A stretch of DNA of 64,000 nt from assembly GCF_036884655.1 (NCBI RefSeq), contig NC_088354.1, forward strand, positions 13,836,501 through 13,900,500. The letters are read 5' to 3'. Position numbers and translations under genes: made by a program. Positions 43,601 through 55,600 of the stretch are shown one piece after another. Numbering within the stretch: the first letter of the stretch is position 1; the number at the start of each line of letters is the position of its first letter. Origin of the DNA: Musa acuminata AAA Group (lineage: Eukaryota > Streptophyta > Magnoliopsida > Zingiberales > Musaceae). The notes under the pieces were generated by a model, which saw nothing but the letters and a program-made list of their open reading frames with translations, did no database searches and was not told where the DNA came from.

Positions 43601-46600
43601 AACAAGAAGTCCTCTTTTAAATTGCTCCATCGGAATTCCATGGCAAGTTTCGTATCAATCATACCACTGGATTGCATCTCCATCGAGCTGGATTGAGGCC
43701 ACTTCTACCTTGGATTCTTTTGGGGTTCTGTGAAAACGAAGAAATTTTTCCGCCCTAGAGATCCAACTGGTCGGATCCCCATCTTCCCATCGTGGAAATT
43801 CTACCCTGATACGAGGGTAGTGTGTGTCACCATCCTGGGGCCCTTTTCCTGTATCTCCCGATCTGTTCAGCATAGAACTTGAGCTCCCATCTTGTTGAAA
43901 CCCGCTAAAGTGCTCCAATAAGCTCTTTTTGAAATCATGAAGAGTTTCTTGGAGCCGATTTTCAATTCTGGTTTCCAACGCTTCCATTTGTGCCTTCACT
44001 GAGTTATCGGTAGCCATTGCATACGATTGCAAGTCGGTAATCCCCAGTTCTTGTTTCTGATGTCTAGTCAAGGGCATCTGCACAGTAGCTGGCAGTAGCA
44101 GCGACGGTGGCGACAGCCGGCAGCAGCAAGGGACCCCACGCGGCTGTGGCGCGATTGAAAACTAGGGCAAAGCAAGTGTGTTGCCCTGTTTCGGTCGCCG
44201 TGCGGAGGGGGGCAATCGGCGGCTGCAGCTGCGACCCGACGGGGGCACGGTGGTAGAGAAGTTAGGGCAGCGTCGCCGAGAGTATCAACGACGAAGGGGT
44301 GGTCCGTCGGCAGGGAGATGGCACCAATGATCCTTCTCGCTCGAGCGAGATGGGAAAGTGAGGAGGAGAGGTCGTCGGCTGGGGGGGGGCAACAGCGACG
44401 TTGGTCGATCGACCGGGAAGCAACGCCGGCAGTGGAAAGGAGGCAGCAAGGGAGGGCACGACCTACCGGAGAGCAGGGGCGGCGGTGGGGAAGAAGGGAA
44501 GCAGGGAATTCTCGATGGTCGCCGGGTAACAACCCTTTTCTCCCTTTTTTTTTGTTTTTTTTTTGTTTTCTGTTTTTTTGTTACGTTGCAGCGAGAACGC
44601 CAAAGATCGCTGCTCTGATACCAAATGATAAGACCCTAAAGTCTTATCGTAAAAAAGAAGAAGAGCAAGGGGATGATCACTTCGAGGGGATCGGCCTCCT
44701 TGATCACTTCGAGGGGATCGGCCCTCCTTGATCGCTTCGAGGGGATCGACCTCCTAAGGTTTGTCAAAAGATAGAATAATATTTTTCATAGATGATAGAA
44801 AAGAAGCAGTTACATCCCTATTTATAGAGTTCCGACTTTATGTCACGGACAAACTTCTCAACAAGATGTTGGATGTAATGCTTATGTGTGTCCGTGTCTT
44901 TTGGCATGTTCATGCCTTGTACAGAATGTAAAGGGGCGGCCGAAGGCTTATAAGTCTCATTTTAGTTGGGTTGGTGGCCTCTTTAGGCTTGTAAATAAAG
45001 GTTGTGTCATGTGGACACGTGAGAGAGCTTTTCGGTCTGTAATGGACCATTTTACCCTTTGTTGTGCCACTGTTCAGAGCTTGTAAAGTCTGTTTGTAAT
45101 TTGCATTGTCTAGGAAGTGTTTTTCGGACATGTTTGCTTGTGGATCCCGATTGAGGCGTTCTCTCTTACCTGTTCTCTCTTTTGTTGGTCCTAAGGGACA
45201 ATGGGAGTCTTCGGGGAGGCTGACCTTTGCGGACGGACACGCAAGGGTGCCGCACGACTTAGGCAAAACCAGCTAAGTCCGTGTCATATGGTATCAGAGC
45301 GGGACAAGCACTCATAGAAACACTTGACATGCAAACGTGGGGGACCTAGCGGGGCTGCGTTGAGGGCAGTCAGCACACGCGCGACCGTTTGAGGGAAAAC
45401 GGGCATGGAGATGTAGGGAAAAGAGTCGCTCAGAGGAGCGGGCATCTGAGATTGGCTTTCTGAGGAATGGCCAACCCTTCGCGCAAGAGGCACCACGAGA
45501 ACAGGCAAGCTTGGAAGAATTTGGAGCGCACAAAGGTTGGGATGGCTGAGTTTGAGCTACGGCTCAACGTTGACAACTATACTTGATGGTGCTCTAGGCA
45601 AGCGAGGCGCTTGGCAAGAATGAGACCATGCAAGGTGGAATGAGTTGCTCAACGACCAAAAGAGTTATGCAAAGCTCACAGAGGTGAGGGGAATTGCTAA
45701 CTCGAAGAATTTGGTACTCATGCATGGGCTTGTATGCGGACGACGGAATGTTCGTGGCCATCCCAAGGCGACCGAGACTCGGCGCCATGGAGCATTGAAA
45801 CTTTCTCTTCGGCATGCGAAGGATACGTCCGGAGGAGGCTGAAGTGTGCAATGAGTTCAGCATGTTGCTAGGCCTTGAGGGGTGCAGCGGTGGCTGTATT
45901 GACGTGGAGGCGCAATCTAGTAAGTGCGTTTGCAAGAGGCAGAACAATGCACAGTTTGTTCAGCAGATCGGAGTAGTCCAAGGGGATGGTGGTCTCCAAA
46001 ACGAAGAGAGATGTTGCTCCAACGGGATAGTTATCCAGGAGGGATAAGTCCCGGCTCTCCAGAGGGAGAATCATGTGAGACGGACCTCACATGTTGAGGA
46101 GGAGTACCTCAACAAACAACAACTCCACGAAGCTCGATGGACTGAGCAAGCGGCGAGGAGTTGTCGCATGATCTCGCTCGAGAGAATGCATTGGTGGATG
46201 CATTGCGAGATCAAGTGGGGGAGCGACCTAAAGCAACTTAAATGAAGGCACACTTGGAGTCGATGTGGAGATCGGACTCAAGGGAGGGCTGACCCGTGGA
46301 ATGGTGGGCACGAGGGCCACCATCGACTCAATGCAAAAACGAGGAGCAGAGCAACTTGGGTGTAACTTGGCGAAGTACCCAAGCCGCATGAAAGGAGCTA
46401 GCAGAGAAGTTGGAACATGGAGCAGAGGCACAGTGCTTTTCTTAGACAGAGGTCAAGGACATGAGCTCTTGCAGAGGCAAGAGCAGGATCATGTTGTTCC
46501 ATGGGTCCTTCATTCTGACGGAGTGGACTCATCTTGCATGGTGCCAAAGACGAAGAGAGCTTCGGGGCGCATGCACCTTATCTCGGAGAAGCATTTGATG

Positions 46601-49600
46601 GAGGAACTAAGGCGACTCAATTTGCGGAGGCGAAGTTGGGTTCAGAAGGCCTTAGCACGGGGCAAGAGGACGCAGAGGCGGGTACTCTTGAAGAATATGC
46701 CACAGTGTTGCCATTCGAGTTGCTATGAAGGAAGCGGTGTGCAGCGGAGATTGTGCTAGTAGGGGCAGAGGCCCAGGATCCAGACAATGGTGCACAAATC
46801 ACAGTGAAGTCGGTGGACTTCGGGAGCTACTAGGCGACGGACTGTCCTAGAGTGGTGCTTCATCTAGGTGTGACCCAAGAGTGGGTGGATGAAGGTCGAT
46901 TGCCAAAGGAGCGAACAAAATCGAAGGTGGAAGAGACCCGGCGATGTATTGGCAGAGGCCACACATGGAGGGTTCACAATTCGAGTTTATTCCCCAAGGA
47001 TCAGAATGCAATGGAGATGTCACCAGGAGGCGACATGGTGCAGCGGATCGTGGTGGAACAGTTCGTGGCAATACGATACACACAACTTGTCCCGTGAGGG
47101 ATGAGATCATATGGAGGTATGATCGGGAGCTACTGGGAGCTCCGCTTTGGTGAACAACACGACGGCAAGAAGGGCTATGGATTCAAGGAGTGAAGGCCAT
47201 GGTACCGCAGAGGCGGGTCTTCCGGGCGTGCACCGAATTTTGCATCGGATGAAAACCTTGGTCATCGGTATATGGGGGCTGGGTTCCACCAAGGGAAAAG
47301 TTTGAATGCAAGTACCAGTGAGTTCCATGGGAGGGACTTGATCATGCAGAGGTATGATCGAAGCAGCTGGAGAGTTGGATTGCTCCAGAGCTCATATTCG
47401 CTTAAGGGAGCCCGACAAGTCAGAGGACAAGGTCGAGTAAGCGAACGTTGCTACCAAGGAAGCTATGGAGAACAGAATTGGTGCAAACCCTACAACGCGA
47501 TGGCGGAGGCCATGCATGGGAGTTGCAGTCTGTCTTTCCATCGACCAAATAGACTGCTTGGAGAACACAGAGGTGTTGAAGCAGGAGGTCGAAAGGGGCG
47601 AGGAAGCGACGACGAGTCCAGAGGGACTTAGCTACCCAAAATTAAGCATCAGTCAGAATGGAGGTGGACTCAGAGGAGTGCCACGGAGACATCTCTACTG
47701 ATCGTGAAGAAAAGGGATTCAGATGCGAGGCGACGGATAGTAGGGCCATGGGCATGGCAGCGCCATGGTACCGCAGAGGCGGGACTTCCGTCAAAGTCAT
47801 TGATCCCTTGCTCTCATGGAGGGAGAGCGCTTGGTCGTGAAAGGGGCCGAGGAGGTGGAGCATGCAGAGGCAATCTCCAAGTACCGAGACAAGGCTGAAG
47901 GGCAGAGGCCAAGAAACTTCGTAAGACCGGTGTCAACAAGTTTCTCATCAAAATAGCCGTAAGTGAAGGACTTCGGGTCATGCAAGAGTGCACGACCAAG
48001 GAACGAAGCAGGCAGTACGCGGTGCTGTACCTTTGCTACTCAGTGGAGTAGGCGGCAGGGTTGATGGAGAAGACGGTACAATCCCAGAGGCGACCTCATC
48101 TATCAGAGAATTACTCCAAGTTGGGGTGACAACTTCTTGCATTCCAGAAGTTCAATGGCATTGAGAAGGTGAATCGCAGTAGCTAACTCAACGCAAGGAG
48201 TGCAAACACTTCAGGTGCTTCAGAAGTGTGAGCAAAGAGCAGGCGAAGGCTAGTAACCAGCTCGATGCATGAAGTACAACCTCGAGGAGGCGGGCGAAGT
48301 CAAGTAACCTTTGCCTTCTCAACTCTTAAGAGAATGGGAGAAACCGAGTACCCCAGTTCTCTTATCTATCCAGCAGAGGAGCTCTGCACAAGTTCAAAGA
48401 CCCTTCGAAGATAATGGAAGACAATAGTTGTCAAATCCTCACCAACGGTGATCAGTGCTACTGAGAGTAGATTGTCCGCCTCATTTCCCAACGAAATGCC
48501 AATCGAAAGCGGAAGTGATGCGAACCTACTTGGATGTGACAACTAACTGAAAGAAGAGTCAATGAGCAGATTTTGTGGAGGAAGGACCCAAAACTTTAGA
48601 AGTTTGCGAGGCGATGCTCGTTAAAGCTCCAACAAGCATCCACCCAGTTCAAGCAGCATGTGGAAATTTTGAGAAACTGGCGCAGTAAGAATGGTCTTTT
48701 CCTTCATTTGGTGGATCCGCAGGAATCAACGAGGATCAACACAACTCAGCCAACCCCACACCAGAGTCAGAGTCATTGGTGAGTTGAAGCAGCATGGCGG
48801 ATCAAAGGTTCGACTACTCAGAAACAGCAGCGGAGAGCAGCTGGGAGCCAGGAGGCGCATTGCAGCTGGAGCAGAAGATTGAAGACTCAGCAAAGGCGAA
48901 GAGTTGCAGTGTTCACAAAGGCTTCGACGAGGACGTCGAAGGGATAAGTGGGGGAGAATGTCACGGACAAACTTCTCAACAAGATGTTGGATGTAATGCT
49001 TATGTGTGTCCGTGTCTTTTGGCATGTTCATGCCTTGTACAGAATGTAAAGGGGCGGCCGAAGGCTTATAAGTCTCATTTTAGTTGGGTTGGTGGCCTCT
49101 TTAGGCTTGTAAATAAAGGTTGTGTCATGTGGACACGTGAGAGAGCTTTTCGGTCTGTAATGGACCATTTTACCCTTTGTTGTGCCACTGTTCAGAGCTT
49201 GTAAAGTCTGTTTGTAATTTGCATTGTCTAGGAAGTGTTTTTCGGACATGTTTGCTTGTGGATCCCGATTGAGGCATTCTCTCTTACCTGTTCTCTCTTT
49301 TGTTGGTCCTAAGGGACAATGGGAGTCTTCGGGGAGGCTGACCTTTGCGGACGGACACGCAAGGGTGCCGCACGACTTAGGCAAAACCAGCTAAGTCCGT
49401 GTCATATAGCTAAACTAAACAGACTTAATAAATACGTAGAAAATAAAAGGAAAAATAAAAGGATCCTAACAGTTACTCAACATTGTTGAGTCTAGCGTGA
49501 AGCCATTGATCAGCATTGCACATAAATCTATCCTCCACCAGATTTCACCAACGATACTTATTATCTGATATAGAGCAGGAAGCCTTTTCTCTTGTTGGAA

Positions 49601-52600
49601 ACTGATGCCATCAAAGAGTCCACTCTAAAGCAATGTGGATGCTGGCACTAGCATCATGCATTGTAGAAAATAGCATATGTAAAGAAGACATGCAATTAAG
49701 TTTCACTGCTCTAGAAGAAAACAAACAAATCACATTCGAACTCAATTCATCATAAGCATCAACTATAGACAGCGGCATAATAATTTCATAAAGAAAGCAT
49801 GGCGGCCACCACTTTTAAAATCTAAATAATTTCAACCATAAACTTGATTCATGAATTTCTTTTTTTGTTTTTCAGCTCAATTTAAGTTTGTCAAGGGCAA
49901 TTTGAGTGGATCATCTTCACTTTGAATTGGAAAAGGCTCTTTTGATCTAGTTTTATTGGCTCTAAATAGAACCATGTTTGGTGCAACCTATTCCAAGATA
50001 GGAGGGTGTAATTCGAAATCTTCTAGTTGAATTTGTTGTCCTTTTATGATGGCTTCAAGCATCCCCAGATAAATGTGTTTGGTGCATTTCCTATTCTTGC
50101 AAGAGATTGTTCAATATATTCAAGTCTTGAGTAAAGCGACAAACTGACATCTTATTTTAGCTTCCAAATTATCTAGTGCAAACTCAAGTGCTTTTATATC
50201 ATAACAATAAGATACCATAACTTTTAGATGGCCATTGCAGGAATGTCCATCCTGACATCAAGCATTCCAGTAAAAATAAAACATGTCAGGATAACATATT
50301 CATGTTCTGGAGGTAGAAGTGAGATGGGTAAGAAGCTGTGGCCGGTAAGCAAAATGCTTGAGGAAGAAACCAGTGTTGGCGGACCACTGGATTGCCACAT
50401 CACAGCCAACACATTGATGTACTGGCAGAACAGGAAAGACAGAAAATTGTGCAAAAAGAAAAAAATCACGAGTAACTTGATACCAACAGTCTTTCTTTTG
50501 TAGATCCTTTTTTTGATTTCCAAGTAATATGGCATATCAAAATACTCTATTAGACACCCAAAAGATATAGAAGCTTAGTTCCCTTAAACTAACAAAAACA
50601 GACACTAATCTTACCACATGATTCTTCCTAAAGTAGAAACAAAGCTTCGGATATAGATCCAAAGATGAAAAACAAAAAGGGACTTTATTACTTTATTAAC
50701 TTGATCCGAGAGCATAAATTTTTGACTTGGCTACTAGACTCAAATCTGATAAATTAAAATTAAACTGAACCTACTAATTAATTATACTGATACAAATCTC
50801 AGCTACATCACAATGACAAGCTACAATCATGTCTAGCATACCCCTCCATTGCAAGCTATTGCTAGGTGAGACAATACTCATCATTGCTGTCAAAAGAAAA
50901 ATCAAGGTTAAAATGAAACAATAGATGGAGTCCGCTGGCACTAGCAAGTGTTAAAGAAAAAGAGGAGAACAATAAGAGGATAAAGAGGTCAGCTAGGTAA
51001 GCACCATCCCTCACTGAGCCCATCACTGAAGTTGACTCTAAAGTGGAGCGGAAGTTGAAAAAGGGAAAGCCATTGGGATTTGATTGTTGGAGAAGAGGAA
51101 GAGATGATAGTGGAAACAAGGGGAAATAGAGAGAAAGCAAAATTGGAAACACATTCTAATGTTTTCCCATATAGTAATCTGAACATCCTCATGCTTTCAA
51201 ATTAACCCTTCTAGCTCGTTTACAGGTTTGAAAAATTCTTGGCTGAAATGCTAGTCCACCGGTTCAGATAGCCAATCCAACAGATCCTGATCCTCAGTCC
51301 AATGGTCAATAATCACAACCCTGCTCCTAACTTTGGCCCGGCTGGGTTTGTTGGTTACCATTACAGAGCTTCTCTTGTTCCATTCTGTATGAAATTATAA
51401 ACTCATAAAGACAAAGAAATATCAGTTTCTGAGCCCAATTCAGTATCCGTATTAAAATTTTAAAACTCCAGAAAGATACATGGAGGAAAGAAAAGTAACA
51501 AGAATTTAATAAAACTAGGAATATATTCACAATGATCATAGTGAAAACAAGAGAAAATGATACATCAACAAAATTTGGTAAAGTATACATATCAAGGTCT
51601 TAAATATTAGTCAGTCATACATGTACCCACCAATATTCAACTGTCCGATACCACCCCAACCAAGGATCAGTACCGGGCTATATAGATTGTAAGTTGTCAA
51701 TATTTTTTAAATATTTTTGATAATATCAACAATACAGATCACTATATTGCTCTCCAAGAAGTTGCTGGAACTGCCTTTGGACAGAGATCTAAATCTTAAA
51801 TATATAACCAAAAAGACTTCCACATTGGGCTCACTAAAGAAAACACAACACCGGTACACTTTAATCATGTTAACAATGTTTCCCAACTTGTAAAAACTAC
51901 TAATACAAATGTCTATGCAAATTAATTTCTACTGTCTTCTAATAAATAAGCTACACGTTACTAAGTCTTAATAAAATAATGAAAAAATATACTAGCAGAA
52001 ATTGTAATCATTTCACTGTTGTGAAGAAAGTATACTTGCAAACTATGAGGACATCATGTATACCAGCCATGAAGCTTCATTCTGAAAAACTCTAGGCACA
52101 TCCAAGTGATCTGGCTTAATAAAATGCTGCAACAAGCAAATTTTCTCTGAAATCTCAAGGTCCAACTTCGCATCTTCTGAGGAGGAAGCAAATGTATGAG
52201 TGAACAACTTTGTCATGATATACTTTTCTAAACCCTGCATAGCCAAAAAGAAAACGTGATACAAGTAGAATTGAAACATGATCGAATAAGATTCAGGAAA
52301 CATGGCTAATAGACATTTAATTCAACAGAAAAACAAGTACTAAATAATCAGATAACCAATCCTGCATAATGAAACACAAATGAACTGAAGAGTTACTCAA
52401 ATGGCTGAATCCTAGATTTATTTTCACTACAGTTGATCCACTCAAGACATATATTTGATGACCTCAACAATCTCATCCCGTGTACAGCCAGCTTTCACTG
52501 TTCTACCAATTTCGAAGTGATTTTCAGAAGCTCAACTACTGACAGATAAACTAAAGAGAGGTCTCAGGCAACCATTATAAAAGGACCAAAGAAGACAAAG

Positions 52601-55600
52601 CCTTCTCCTCTCCTAAAAGGATAATATTATTATTTTATTTCTTAGTCTATCTTTTGTTGAACAGTGTTAACAGGGCAAATTTCTTCAAGGGTTCTGGTAT
52701 GATGTCAGGTATGTAAATCAGATCCAGACTTTCACCAGAAGTTTTGTATATATATGTCAACAATAACATTCGTGTGTATGAATTTACTACTATGCTAAAT
52801 GGATTATTTTGATTTTTTCCTGACCTCAGCACTTATTTTAAGTTAACATGACTTTGCAAATTTGAACATAAATTTTGTAGATCAAGCTTTTTTACGTTGA
52901 ATGCAAGTCAAGCAAAGCTAAAAAACAGAAAAATATATGTTCTATCATTTGTAGGCAATAAAAGAGTAGCAACCTAATCAAGATTCTTGCATGCCACTAT
53001 TTCACAAGAAAAAGAAATCTGAATGCATGAAGGGTTTTTATAAAGCTTCAGAGAAGTGATTGAAGATACTACAGTAATACCTCAGTAAAAAACTAAGCGA
53101 AAATGAGCTAATGAAGTTTGCAACCATTTGTTCAATAGTCAAAGTATCCCGTAAATTGAAGCAATAAACTGTCAAGAAGAATAATCAATGAACAATCTAT
53201 TTTGCACCTTGTCTATGATAAGCCCTATGTTTCAAACACTACTAATTTTGGTATTTTTAAGTTTTATATCACAAGTGCCAATAAAAAATCTAATAAATAA
53301 AAATTAATACACGAAAGTTTCCACTTATGTATATGCTATGTCAGCAGAAACACTACCTCAATTGCACTATCTATTTCCTCATATGTGGCATGAGCCCACA
53401 AGGGATGCTCCTTGATGGTGGTCTCCATCATAGTAAGAAAATCTTGCACCTTTTTGCCATCATGTTCAGCATTGGAGGTTTGAAATGGGAACGATATGAC
53501 AAAGCTGAAAGGCAATGTTAGACACTTTCAAGTCATCAATCTATTATAGAAGTTCCACACACAAAGATCTGTCATTTATTAATATGGTGCTGATAAAATA
53601 TGGGCACAATGATAATCAATAAACTATGCGTTAAACATTAAAAAAAGAAAGAAAATATAGAAAGAGATCAAGTCTGGGGCAGGCAGAGAATTTGAAGAAA
53701 TTACAAAAAGAGAGCAAAACATATATATACAAGGCCTCGAACAACATAACTTTAATTTCTCAGTTATCAAATCAAAACCAACTACAACCATCTGCATGCC
53801 TCTTTGTTTGAAAATTATCCTAGAACAAAAATGCAATTTAGCTTAATCCTATACTCAATTATGACTAGATTACAACATAATTTATGTTCCTCCACATTCA
53901 TCTCATCCTTGAGACTAAGAATCTCTATTACAAAATGACCTACTCATAATCACATCAAAGCAGATTGTGCTGCAAAATCCAGTGAACATAACAGTTATCA
54001 CAAACAATTCATCACCAAATCTTCTCTGCAATTAATCGATTTATCATTTCATATATATTCCACAAAACATGAATCCATCAAATTAAATTCCATACTTGTA
54101 TCAAATGCATCTCAAAGATCAAACCCAAGAAATCAAACAATATATATTGAAAGAACAAGGTATCGATGGACCATTTCTGAGAACCACATATCCTAACAGG
54201 CTACTTGCATGGAGAGGAGAGAAGAGGAGAGGAGAGACTTGGAAAGAAGTGGATACTCTCATTTCGATGCAGTACTTGTAACTTTCTCCCATCAATGGGA
54301 ATGAAATGGAAAGGCCCTTTAATCTTTCTCTTAAAAAGTTGAGAGATTTGGGTAAAAGAAAGAAGGACAGTTTCTCAGGAAAAGCCTCATATTTCTGGGT
54401 CTTCCCAGATAAGCCTAATGTTTCCAACACCTGCAGAGAGCCCCAACTTTTTCAAAAGGATACAATTACCCTGGCTGACAGCTGACAGCTGACAGCAAAC
54501 AGCAATTACAGTTGGGTTTCCCACCGAAATGCTTTTAGTGTGGACCAGTTGTTTAATCAAACTATTCGAGAACTAAACCAAATCAGTCATAATGTTTTTT
54601 GAACAGAATTTAAGTGCATTTGTTAAGTAATAAAAAAATATCATAAGTCCATTCAAGAAACATTGCGATTAGGTAATGTCTCATCTTTTTTATTGTCATT
54701 TATTTCTTCCATGATAAATGGAACACAAATATTATAAGTGTTTACAGAATATACAAAACATAAATTTAAGAATAACTGGAGAAAAATGAGGACATGTAAT
54801 CCTTTACTTTGAAAAATGCCTAAATCTTCCTAATTTCTATCCAAAACTAATTAGATTCTCATATAAATCATTTTATGAGACCTCAAAAACCTAAATGAAG
54901 TTCCGTTGGTTAAGTTTGTTGTAACTAAAACCAAATAAGTTTAGTTATAGTATTTTTATACAAATTAATTGTATTTTGTTTCAGTAATAAAAAATATTAT
55001 AAATCTATTAAAAAATACTATAACTGAAACTTGTCTTCATGTTTTCTATCGTCATTCTTTCACAATAAGACATAGATATTGTATATTTTTAAAATAATAT
55101 AGACCCAAATTTAGTGGGAAAAAGAGGATTTGTTATCCTTTATTTAAAATGTACTAAAATATCCCTAAGTTCCATCCAAAACTACTCAAATTCTCATACA
55201 AGTTATATTATGAAACCTTGAAATTTATAAAAAAGATTGATAATTAAGATTGGTGGGAATTTAAACTAACTGAAACTGGATTATATTGTTTATCAACAAA
55301 GTTAAAGTGTCTTTTAATCACTGAACCAAACCACTGTAGGTCTATTCAATTTAGCATTTTGACTAATGTGATTGAAATACTGGTCTACCCCAATCAGGTG
55401 AAGTTCAGCATTAACGGTTGGCAGTTGTACGATTGTTTGTTGTCAACAAAGGAAATTTTGTTCATGTAAAAAAAGTTGCGCTCTCTGCCGATAATATGAA
55501 AACATGGACTTGATCAGAAAACGCCCAAAAATCTAAAACTTTTACTGGAAAAATCGCACAAGAATTATAAGTGTTCATTTCAATTCAAAAGAAATGAAGT

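Larger units (their letters stand above)
44841..49404 (+). mobile_element. Young non-autonomous LTR retrotransposon without coding capacity (LARD-like), nested
   Basis: Two 446-bp LTRs (44841-45286 and 48959-49404) bound 3.67 kb of internal DNA. LTR ends are TGTCACGGAC and GTCCGTGTCA. The primer-binding site TGGTATCAGAGC is at 45289-45300 and a polypurine tract AGTGGGGGAGA lies just before the right LTR (about 48947-48958). Flanks TTTA and TATA fit a 4-bp target duplication with one mismatch, and removing the insert restores the outer LTR sequence (GACTTTAGCTAAAC against GACTTTAGTTAAAC). The internal open frames are short, in all frames, with no gag or pol motif seen. A complete replication scaffold without protein genes defines a LARD-type element that must use proteins from another element. 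Confidence 0.88.
42554..49471 (-). mobile_element. Ty3/gypsy-type LTR retrotransposon derivative (gag-protease only), split by a nested element
   Basis: A 5-bp target duplication GTTAC flanks it (42549-42553 and 49472-49476). The left LTR, 42554-42805 (252 bp), begins TGATAAGACC and ends GGATCCTAACA. The right LTR is in two parts, 44626-44840 and 49405-49471, interrupted by the nested element. In minus orientation the primer-binding site TGGTATCAGAGC (44612-44623, initiator Met tRNA) lies 2 nt inside the right LTR, and a polypurine tract AAAGGAGGCGGGAT (42806-42819) abuts the left LTR. The internal region is only 1820 bp and lacks reverse transcriptase, RNase H and integrase. The right LTR has three copies of a CTTCGAGGGGATCGG-containing unit, the left LTR two. 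Confidence 0.9.

Noticed and set aside
45301..48946. Many open frames of 60-165 codons on both strands
   Set aside because: They overlap in different frames, contain no domain and lie between LTRs; they follow from GC-rich non-coding element DNA.
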